Shown here: one piece after another, positions 50,499 to 61,300 of the stretch
How positions within the stretch are numbered: position 1 is the first letter of the stretch
Layout: every line of letters starts with the position of its first letter
Assembly: GCA_008692225.1 (NCBI GenBank)
Contig: VICG01000003.1
Coordinates: 1,977,501 to 2,041,500 of the forward strand
DNA length: 64,000 bases
Source: Monilinia fructicola
Lineage: Eukaryota; Ascomycota; Leotiomycetes; Helotiales; Sclerotiniaceae
Direction: 5' to 3'
Notes under the pieces: model-generated
Databases searched by the model: none
The model's input: only the letters and a program-made list of their open reading frames with translations
Told to the model about the DNA's origin: nothing
Translations under genes and position numbers: made by a program

Positions 50499-52014
50499 AT
50501 GGCTCGGTTAAATTTGCTCGTTGAGAGAATCAGGACAGTTCTCCTTATTTTCGCCTTTTTCAACGTATCCAAGGCCAGAATACTCAGTCCAATACTAACA
50601 GAGAATTCAAATGTGGCTTTATACTGGGTACGTTCCTCTGCTGATCTGGTAACACCACTCTAACGGAACGTTTTAGGGTCAAGGGCCGAACCAGAAAGAT
50701 CTTCTTCATTTCTGTGAGCAGTCAACCGTGGATATAATCATTCTTTCGTTTATCCACCGATTTCCAGCTCAAGGAAATGGATGGCCTGGGATGAATTTTG
50801 GGAACTTTTGTAGAGGATCCGGATTGCCTGGTGTCTTAGATGTCTATCATGGCCCTGGAAACGATTCATCTAAAGATCAACTTCTATCAAATTGTCCTAG
50901 CATTTCGGCGGCCATTCCTGTTTGCCAAGGTGTCTACGGAAAGAAGATACTCCTATCTTTCGGGGGAGGGGCACCCGGTTACGAGTTGATTGGAGTTGCC
51001 GAAGGGGAAGCTTTTGCTGATTTTATGTGGGGTGCATTCGGACCGCAAACTCGAAAATGGCTTGATGATGGACTTCCTCGTCCGTTTGACGGGCCGAACA
51101 ATTTTCCGGTCGAGGTCGATGGCTTTGATTTTGATATGGAATTCCCTACATCAGGTATACGAATCAACAGTCCTTTCGTTTTCTCCTGGTTTGCTAATCT
51201 CGATTCACCAGATAAACAAGCAGGATATATTGCTATGATCAAAAGACTCCGTAGCTATTATGTTGGAGCCGATAAGCAATATCTCATTACTGGCGCTCCA
51301 CAATGCATAGTCCCAGATGCAAATATCGGGAATATGATCGCTGCAACACAATTCGACATCCTTTTTTTGCAATTCTACAACACACCTTGGTGTTCTGTAC
51401 GCAGCTGGGTCAACGCCAACCCAAACTATTTGACAACTGGGGTAGAGAAATTCAGCCACTTCAGTTACAATAAGTGGGCAGATTTTCTCCCCGGCACCGC
51501 AAGTGCCAATGCAAAACTGTACATAGGAATCTTCGGAGGACCGGAATCTAACGATGACTATCTGAATGTGACCGAGATGTTCAGTATAATGAAGGCATAC
51601 TATTGTCGAGAAAACTTTGGAGGAGTTATGATGTGGGATGCTACTTCCGCTGAGAACAACGTCGGTCCTAATGGAACATACTATCAGGCCGCGAAAAGTA
51701 TTCTGCTTGAATATGAAAACACCCCGGGATTGTGTTGCAATTCATCTGTCGCCTTTGATGAAACGTCACCGAGTAAATGCATACCGACGGGTAGAACGGA
51801 AACCGTTATCAAACCCACACCTACGCCAATCCAGCCGAGCATGACAACAGAGTGCTATTTCTATCACTTGGTAAAGAATGGAGATACATGCGAAAGTATT
51901 GCTAAGACAGCAAACATATCTCTAGCGGATCTTCATTCCTGGAACCCTGCCCTTGGAGGCTACAATTGTACTGGTTTATCGCCGGAATATTATTTATGCG
52001 TTGGTGTCGTTTGA
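50499..52014 (+). CDS. Secreted GH18 chitinase with C-terminal LysM
   Basis: Exons 50499-50627 and 50677-52014 (49-bp intron) give 488 residues. A signal peptide is visible (TVLLIFAFFNVSKA). The barrel begins NVALYWGQGPNQ; the second strand is KKILLSFGGG; the catalytic strand is VDGFDFDMEFP at about 190 (DxxDxDxE, acid Glu198); a later barrel strand contains FGGVMMWDATSAE. This is the fungal class III (plant/bacterial hevamine-like) endochitinase type. Residues about 437-485 form a Cys-containing LysM, with YHLVKNGDTCESIAK, LHSWNPALG and YYLCVGV, a chitin-binding module, linked by a Thr/Pro-rich stretch. Role in wall remodelling, mycoparasitism or hiding chitin from a host is open. It sits 2.4 kb from the terpene locus but there is no sign that they work together. 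Confidence 0.92.
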
Positions 52015-53029
52015 TCTGGCAATTAGAAAGATTCAAAAATGGATTTGGCAAGCCTTTGCTAGGAAGGGGTGTATATCATTAGGCTTCATCATTCTAAAAA
52101 GAATCGAAAGCTCACACCAAGAGGTCTCGAATAGGGAGAGAAAGGCTCCACAGAAAGAGACGGTTCGGAAATGTTATTATATCTGGTTTAGGAGGAAAGT
52201 TGAACCGTGGCTAGACGGTTAGAAAGATGGCGAGATATGGAGTTTGAACAGGAGTTTGTTTTAGTAGGCGTGTTGTAGCCTAGGTGGGCGACTTTGTCTA
52301 TCGTGCTAGGCCTGGAGCAATACCTGGGTTTATGTTGTATGTAAATGCTTCTTTGGAATGAAACAAATCAAGACCGTCTCTGATCCATCGATCTTGAATC
52401 CTCTTGATACATCAATCACAAGCGCTTCTTCATAGAAAATCAATTGCAATAACATCCTCGTGCTTGAACCCAATTCGAGAGTTGAACTTCGATGTTACCC
52501 AGCTCATCAAAGCGTTGTGGTGGGACATTTGGAAAGTCTCTAAAGAAGGCCTGGGCTTGTGACGATATGCTTCCTGAATTCGAAGATGGCATGCTTATAT
52601 ATATTCGAGGCTGATTGTTTGTTTACATGGGCATACTCGAGGATGGATAACATGGTAAGACTACCTAGGGAGTTCTTGGTTGTTGAAATATGCAACTTCT
52701 CTTAACCTTCCTTATCGGACCTCGGATGTTAGATTGGCCGATCCGTCTAGAGACCAATTCAAGTCAACTCCTCATCTAAGCCAATCGATAAACACCTGGG
52801 CAACGGTTTATCCTGCATCCAAGGCGAGGCTGTGAACTTGGAGAATTCAAGATAATCATAAGCAACCTTGGAACCACAAGAAGACTTTTGTGCTTTTTGC
52901 GAATAGCTTCATTCATCCATTCCTTGGATTCTTTCTTCTTGTAAAAGATTGCCCCTCTTCCTATCAGTCACCCCCATTCTAAGTGATCATGGAACTTCAA
53001 CCTTCAAGAAACACCTTGCATAGGTCCTA
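52015..53029. other. Spacer between chitinase and HDA-subunit gene
   Basis: I see nothing coding; a short frame continuing past the chitinase stop (to 52222) has no domain. Confidence 0.7.
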
Positions 53030-56000
53030 ATGGATCTACCAAATTCCGATCACGCAGGTGCACCAAACGCTCAAAGATTACCACGACAAAGACGTTTAAA
53101 GAGCAAAGAGTCCACAGTATTACCAGAAGGGCGACTGAGTTCTTTTAAAAGGAAGCAGAAGCACAAAGATAGCAGTGACACCACTGTTTATTATAAAATA
53201 AAAGGAATATTGAGTGAACGGAAATCAGGGAAAACCACGGAATTTCTGATAGATTGGGAAGACAACCCAGTTACAAGGGAAATATACGAACCAAGTTGGG
53301 TATGATGAATTTCTGATCTACTCCAAAGGGCTTGAAGCTGACTGGAAGATATCGTTAGGAGCCATATTCAAATGTCACACCAGTCGCAATTTATGAATGG
53401 GAAAGTAAACAAGCAGTTCATAGATACAAATCCAACTCACAACACACAACCTCATCAGATAGAGAATCTATAAGGCCGGCCAAGAAAAGGAGAACTAATA
53501 ACTCTGAAGTTTCAATCTCGTTAGGTAGAGCAAAAGTCCCGTATCCAACAACGGCCACGAGAAGGAGTGCCGGATCGAAGAATAAGATCCGGGAGATTAA
53601 GGATAGCTACGAGGACGAGGACTCTGATTCTGGTGACCATCTGTCGGTTTTGATTGCTCCAAATAAGGATATAAACCCCAAGGAATATATTGTTGTGAGG
53701 TCGCCTCAATTGTCCAATTACTCAAACTCTCAAGAAAGTTCACAAAAGCCGTCTCCTTTGCAAGCCCGAGTTGCGCCAGATTCTCAAATACTATTACCAC
53801 GTAGAAAATCAGCTCCAGCGTTCATTTGGGACGAGGATATTGTACCGGAATCTCAATCTTCATCTGATGCTACCTCATACAAACCATCCATTCCGAGAAG
53901 CGCAACTGCAGGTGATTGTGAAGAGGTCCTTCAATCGGTACAACCCGAGATTTCGGACCGAGTCCGGAAAGGTATTGCCCGTAGTAGTCCAGAAGCCATC
54001 CTTACACAACATACCGATACGGTCGACACTGTTACCGTCGCGACTAAAGAGCAGCAACAAGGAAATTCCAGTAATAATATAAATTCAAGAAAGAATTTTG
54101 ATAAATCTTCAATTCCAGACAGTTTAATAATTGAGAATTCATCATCACTTGATTTCGTTCCAGCACAGTCCGCCCCACAGGAATCCTTGACACCAAAATC
54201 ACACCAACACCTAAGATCGCAACCCTTGGGACATACAGCCAGTGAGGAACCATCTCCAGAGCCACCAGCCTCGGATCTCTCTCCTGTACCAAAGACCCTG
54301 ATTCCTGAGTCCCAGCAAAGTTTTGTTCATTTGTTATCATCACTAGAGGAGGAGGAAGAGGAAGAGGAAGCAGAGGAATCTGACCCTCAGAGGTGTGTAC
54401 GGTCCCAAGTATCATTAGAGATACCCGATTCGTATCTTGTGAGCGATACATTCACTAAAAGGTTGGTCTATCATTCCTTGTACCATCTACATAGAAATTA
54501 CCTCGCGTTGTTCTTCAATTAATCCTCAACGATTAAGGCTTACAAAGCCATTTAGTTCTCCGGGTGTAGACGCGCAAATTGGTAGCCAAGATCGTGCTTC
54601 ATCTTTGCCTGCTCAGTCCCAACCTAAAACAGTGCAGTCGGATTCTCAACGTTCCCAATCATTTCCGTCAGCTACAGTGATTGACTCGAGCCCAGAAGAA
54701 ATTTGGCAAGCTGCACAGATTGTTACTCAAATTCCAAGGACTTCATCTCAAGAACGTTTCCTTGAAAAGTCGCAGTCACAGGGCTCCAAAGACCACGTGC
54801 AAATTGATAATTCGCAAGCCTCAGAATCCACACGTCTTAGACTGAGCCATCATTATCATTTCCCCGACACTTTATCGGAAGATCACTGCGTCGCAAACAA
54901 TAACGGTGCTGAAGTACCTGAAACGCAACCGTCTACGTCTGAAATATCTACAGAAGAAGCTTCCCCACAGGTACTAGAGAGTATTGAGTTTGACGCAGAT
55001 CTCCACAACGCGCAGCTACTGTATCAAGAACCGCTGTCGTCGCAAGACCTTGCAGAGTCGGCCAGCAGCAATCGTTTACCACCAAGACCTTCGTCTCACT
55101 TGACTTTGGAAATGTCAACAGTTGGATCAGGGGCTTCTCATCTCGCTGTCAGTGAGAGAAGAGCAAGATCCACAAAGTCTAGATCCCCATCAACTATCCC
55201 TCCTCGTGTTTCAACCGCACCACCAGCTACTTCTACGAATCACCCATTGCCCATGCGGGATAGCATTGCCGATACATCAAGATCGCGCAATAGGCCGTCG
55301 TCGATACCAAGATCTTCGATTGAGGAGCTTGCAGACATGGATCCTGACGTAATATCTGTGCGAAATTTAGCACGCAATGAGTTCATTGTCCCGCTGCCTA
55401 TGATGTCCCAGATTCGTGATGTTTACGATAATACGATCAGGAACAGAAAGAAAGAGATCATGTCTTTCTTGGGAGAGTCAACGACACCAGATTCAGATAG
55501 CATGGAAATGATGATTGAGGAATTAAAATTGATCTGCGATCATCAAGACTTGATTGTAGAGGAATCTTCAACTCAAAGCCTAGATGATAGCGCGCAAGCT
55601 AGGTACGCCGTAACTATCAGCACCAAGTTTTTATTTGTTCAGCAATTTCTGGAATCACTTCGACAAGCGAAGGTTCATGTGGTTATAGTAGCACGCGATG
55701 CAATTCTACCTATTCTCGAAGCACTCTTCAGGTCGCAGCACTATAGCTATAGTCGCCCCGACACGTCAATGATTATGCCGGGGAACCCAGGGGAGCCTGA
55801 AAAAGATTTGATGCAGGTCACACTACTTCCGACATGGATCGATGTTCGTGATTGCATTGTAGCACCTGCTTCAGTAGTTGTGGCATTTGACTCGTCGTTC
55901 TCAGAATCCCAAGGAGGAGATGAGTATTACCAAATTTTGCCTTTTGATCCTAGAAATCCGGACAAACGTGCACCTTTATTGTGGCTCGTCACCGTAAACT

Positions 56001-57300
56001 CTGTGGAGCATGTGGAATTATGTATTCCTACAACGTTGGAATCGTCAGAGCGTAAGGATAGGTTGGTCCAATACGTTACTCAAACCAGAAAGGTTGTCGG
56101 CCTTTTAGATACGAATATCTACCCTGATCCACAACAGGCTGCCAGGCGAGCTGCAGAGTATGTTATGGATGATTCATTGGAAACCGAATGGCCCTTAAAC
56201 CCAATGCCAGATATTGAGATTGAGTTGTTCGATAATAGAGCTAACAATCGCCTATCCAATTCAATGACACAATCTCTGTTTTCACCACTCGAACCAAAGA
56301 GTCAATCTGGCTATAAGCGGCCATCTGTAAGTGGATTTTCACTTGATTTCAATAGTGACACTAACATCTTCAGGATTTTGATGCCGAAGATGAAGATACT
56401 GCGAGCAAGCGTCAGCGAAAGATACCCACGAAGCAGAGCAGACAGCCCGATCTAAACGTCATGGACGGCAATATGGCCGAGCTTCAAAACACAATAAAGA
56501 CGTTATATGCTCGATGCGAAGACTATGAAAAAAGTATCAAACGAATTCAGCCAAAGTTTCAACGCGCCCTCGATGAGAGAGCCCGATTCGAACACGAGAA
56601 CGCGCAAGCCGCAAAGCGTCAATCAGAATACGAGAAGAAATTGGGAGCACAAGATGAATCAGCCGCCAAACTCCGTGAAGAGAACGCTATATTGAAGAAC
56701 GAGCTCTCTGTCGCCAGAAATTCTCTTCTTACTTCTTCTGCAAACCCTTCCATTGCCGAATATCACCAGACCAAAGAGGACCTTCGTATAGCACAAGCAG
56801 AAATCGAACGTCTAAAGAAAGCTCAAGCCAGCGTGGAAAAACGAGCCGATTATGCGGCATCACTGTATCAGGAAAGCTCCCAGCAAGCTCAAGAAATGCG
56901 CAACGAACTCACAACCCTCAAGTCCCAGCGCAAGGAGCTCCAAAGACAAGCCTCCGCCGCCCGTGTCGAAATCAATAAGATTAATCATGATGGAATTATC
57001 CAGCAACAAGTTGATGTAATTGACGATTTAAGAAGAGAGCTTGCTGAAAGAGAGCGACACCTAGGAATAGTTTCTGGGCAATTGGACGCATATATGAATG
57101 GACGCAGAACAACACGAGGTACCAGCGTCCCAAGAAGCCCAAGAACGAGCAATATGAGTCCAAGGCCGAGAGTATTGGGTAGTATGGCGCCGGGAAGCAA
57201 TACAGCGAGTAGGGGAAACAGTCCAGCTCCGGGCGTTTTTGGTGGTGATCTGTTTCAGGGCGGTGATGCCGGAAGGAGATTTGGTGCGCATTTGCAATAA
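53030..57300 (+). CDS. Chromodomain protein with Hda2/3-type domain and coiled coil (CDP-2-like)
   Basis: Exons 53030-53299, 53359-54461, 54538-56326 and 56374-57300 give 1362 residues. An in-frame TAG three codons upstream fixes the start. The chromodomain is interrupted by intron 1: VYYKIKGILSERKSG, then TEFLIDWEDN and, across the splice, IYEPSWEPYSNVTPVAIYEW; joining the exons completes the terminal helix, which supports the model. A long Ser/Pro/Gln-rich disordered region follows (about 120-720). About 730-1010 matches the HDA-complex Hda2/Hda3 fold (ARNEFIVPLPMMSQIRDVY, LICDHQDLIVEE, KFLFVQQFLESLRQ). About 1084-1290 is a long coiled coil. In Neurospora, chromodomain protein CDP-2 works with HP1, HDA-1 and CHAP (HCHC) in heterochromatin deacetylation; this is the probable role. 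The exon 3 acceptor could be 54556 instead, 18 bp later. Confidence 0.85.
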
Positions 57301-58309
57301 TGCGAGTGGCCCGAGGACCGTTCTTTTTAGTAGTCGTCTTTGAATTTTGAGGACAGAGTTTAGCGCAGGCATACATTGTGGTAGAACGGAGCGATACCCA
57401 GTATTAAAACAAAGCTTTCCGCACGAGGGGCAGAAGGGTGGAAATCTGCCGCGACGATCGAGACGGAAATCTAGGCTAGAGAATGCATGGGGAGGAGGTC
57501 TGACTGAGATTGCATTTGGCGTTTTGCGCGTTCGTGATTATTGGATTTCTGCTTGCTTGCTTGCGTTTGCATGGGTCCAGCAGGGTTTTTTGCTTTTACA
57601 TGTATCATATGGTAGCAAGCCATGTACAAGAATGCATCGTGGATATTAGTTTGGAGAGGAAGATGCGCGCTTTCACAGTTACAATACCTGCATGCATCGG
57701 CTTCTTGAAAAGGGGCCAAATTTCATCTTAGATGTATCAATGAAAATACCAAAGTACCTCTTGATTTTTATGTGGGAGGATGTGGCCCTACTTCTACTGA
57801 ACTGATCGAAAGTATTTAATGATACACAAGTTGGCACAAAAGGTTCTCGTAGCAAGACTCGCGTAAATTTAACTGTATTTACATTATTTATTGACTGTGG
57901 TCGCCATTTTGTGATTTGCTTTGAATATCTATCTAGCCACACTCACCTCAAGCAACCTGCAAAAATATTATACCCCCGCCTCAAATTCTCCATTAGTGAC
58001 CTGCCCATCCATCCATCCATCCATCCATCCATCCAGTGTTTGGCTAGTTTCTCTTGAAAACGCCGTTCCCTTATTGGTATTCTCGCACGAATCTATCCAG
58101 TACAATGCTAGCTTTCCTCCCAACGCCACCAAAGAAATGACTATCCTCAAATCAAATGACAGAACAATACTGTAATAAGCAGTTGTTGTCTGATTCGAGT
58201 CTGCAGCTGGCATGTACAAAGAACCGTTGGGTATGTATTAAAAGAGATAAACGCCTTGGCTGCCCTTGAAAAAAAATATGTGATTGGTTGCTTTGAAGTT
58301 GATAGTATA
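57301..58309. other. Convergent spacer
   Basis: 3' flanks of two convergent genes; includes an ATCC microsatellite at about 58007-58035. No gene seen. Confidence 0.75.
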
Positions 58310-61300
58310 TTAGTGCTTGGATTGCGCAATCATCTTTGCCTCTGCAGGATCTCGCCCGGTCAACTGTTGACTTGCAAAAACTTCCACGCCAGCATGGCGA
58401 AAGCGTCGCGGGGCTTTATCTTCATCCCCTCTTCTCATTTCGGCAGTTTTTCTGTCTAAAGGTGTTTCCGCAGGTACGTGATTATTTGATCGATGGCGTT
58501 TTCGTGAAGCAGCTGCCAATGGAGAATGAGTAAATGTTGAAACATCCGGGAAAGAAGGACTCTTTTCCTCCAGAAGCATTTCGTCCGGCTCATCTTTAGT
58601 CAAATCCACTTGGTTCACGTTCCCCTGTCTGATTTTGAGACTCTTGTGATTACTGCCGTTAGAGTTCATTCTTCTCGATCGTGAATGAGACGAGCCGATT
58701 TGCTCTGGTGGTGGTGAACGTAGATCTCGGGGATCCTGCCTCAACCTCGCGTAGTTTTCTAATGGTCGAGGTGAATTCGAACCAGAACGTGATGGGCTTT
58801 CCAGAGATGGTTCAAAGACATCCTGCTTTCGAGGTTTACAAGCAGAATTGCGTTCAGGTCCTTCATCTTTTGAAGCTGCTGGACCAACGGAATGTTTTGT
58901 AGTCGCTCGAAAAGCTTGTTTAATGGACCCATAGGCATTGTCAACAAGAGTTCCAATTTCCCGAGAGTTTTCTCCAGGCAGATCATCGTCCATGTGCGAC
59001 TCATCTCCATCGAGATCAAGGATAGGGGATTTCCTCTTCAGATGTTGTTGCAAAGTTGATCGGTTGTTTGCGCTTTCTTGAGTACTTTCTTGTTCTTCGA
59101 AGGAATCACGGATCTCAAGGTGCACGCGACGTTCCGAAGAGCCAGATTCAATGGGAGTGCGAGCAGCCTGGCGAGTTTCTCTATCACTGCCCCTTGACTT
59201 AGGTTCATCTTCAATTGCCCTATAGTTGGTATCATTAACGCGATTCGACGCGGACTCTTCCCCAATCTGCTCTTGAGAATCGTTCTGACTATCTTCAATA
59301 TTGATGACCTCTTTCCTCTTTAGATTTGGCAATGGATCTGGGGAAATCCCTGCCACCCCTGGCAAGTTATCATTATTACCTAGATTCGAAACAGATGGAT
59401 TGGAAGCAGGCTGTTTACGGCCACCGATTGATATAGAGAGGGATGCTGTTTGGGGGTTTGGCCGCTCAACCTTGTTGCCTGGCATGAGCGGAGCGGCCTT
59501 CGACTTTTTTGCTTTCCTCGCCTTTTTAGCTACCTCTGATTCTAGCGCTTGTTCTGCCTGAAGCTTAAAAAGAATATTTCGAATCTTGACACGAAATTCA
59601 GGTGTATCATTCCGATTACTTTGAACTTTGTACTTATTTTCTACGATGTCTTCGATGAAGCTATCAGGGCGTTCAAAAAATTCCTCCATGTAGCTTAGAA
59701 GATACACGCCACAATCACAATAGTTGCCTTGCAAAGGAAGACCTGTGCCTGGATACAACCCTGTCTGATCATCTTTTGCTTGTGTTTTTGCTGTCATACC
59801 AAGGGTTTTTGGTGGTGTAATCGAAATTTGCTTCTTTGCTCTGATTTCTGCAACCATGTAATCTTTCAGATTGCCACACGTAGAAGGGTGCTTCTGAGCA
59901 AGCGAATCAAGAGTGATTATTCTAGGCTGCTTTGGGTCATAAGCGCGATTGGGAAGAGATTTTTTGTCCTTTACTGCGGAATCTGGGTTTGCCAAAGGCG
60001 AGCTTGATTGTGCTAGATCGATCACTTTTGTGGCAAACTTGCTTGCAGTGACGTTGTCAGAGTCGTCGTCTGATGATACCGTGGGCAATCCATGATTGCT
60101 AGGAGGTATATGTTTCACGGGTTGGACATCCAAGGGAGTTTGAGTTTCGTCGCCGTCGCTGTTCATCAAAGACAGACCCTTCAGACTATCATCAACGTCG
60201 GTCTCATCTACTTCGTTTGACAATCTCTCAGAGGTTGGCTGTGGCGATTTAGAGGGTGTTGTGGGCTTGCTCGCATTATGAGACTCTATTACACTACCCA
60301 GGTCAGGTTTCGCGCCATTCTTCAAAGATGGCGACTCCTCTTTAGTATCCGGATCGAGAAGCTTGGGTGCATTGCAGATGATCGCCACATACCAATGAGT
60401 GTTCTCATTGACGGGAACGATGATGTAATCATACGAAGGAAGATCTACTTTTGCCGTCCATCTCTCAACAGCTTCATAATTGATACCTCTCTTTCCTTTT
60501 GCAGTCTTCGTTAAGCTTGCGTAGAAAAAGGTGTTATGCACGTAGACTCTTTCAGTCAACTCAGGGTGATGCTGCTCGAGCCAGAGAAGATAGAACATAA
60601 TAAGATTATCGTTCAAAAACTCTCCATTATCAAGCCTATAAATATCTTGCTTGTCGACGGTAGCTGTCTTTTTCCCAGTCTTAGGATATACGACAGATTT
60701 GTGCCAATCATTTGCCCAGTCTCTGTTGACTTCGGACCAACGCTCTGGGCTGGGACTTCTTTCTTTGAGCGCGGTTTTGTGTGACTTACGCCTATCGGCG
60801 CTTCGCAGGGATGTACAAGTTTCATTGGTCTTAGTTGGTAGTTCATAAAAGTCCGTGGCTTCGATTGAATCCGGATCACCCTTCAAACCATTTGAACCAT
60901 TTATGGTAGGCAAACCTTGCATTTTTTCGTGGACCTTTGGCCGCTTCGGTCTTGGAGAATTGTCAATGTATAATTGCCCCCTGTCATGTTTAAGCGAGTG
61001 GGGATCCTCTACCGTTCGTCTTTTTTGGTTGGATGCCATAACTTGAAGATCTTCGGGCGGTTCTTGAGCTCTGCTTCGCCTCTCGAACTCCCGTCCAGCT
61101 CTTCTGTTAAGTATTTCACAGGTATGAAAAAAAATTTGATCGATACTTGACCTGGTAATTCGTTAGTTTGAGATATTAATAGTATAGAGCCAGAGTACAA
61201 ACTCATGCAAACTCAATTGTTTAGTGTTATCCGAGATAAAATCGAGGATAGAATCCCGAAAAGTACGAGCATCCTTAGTCGAATAGAACTCTATGAAGAT

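Noticed and set aside
61009..61206. Separate gene starting at 61039 for the SUMO protease
   Set aside because: A phase-2 intron (61202-61104) joins the upstream PH-like exon to the protease exon in frame, so both are one gene.
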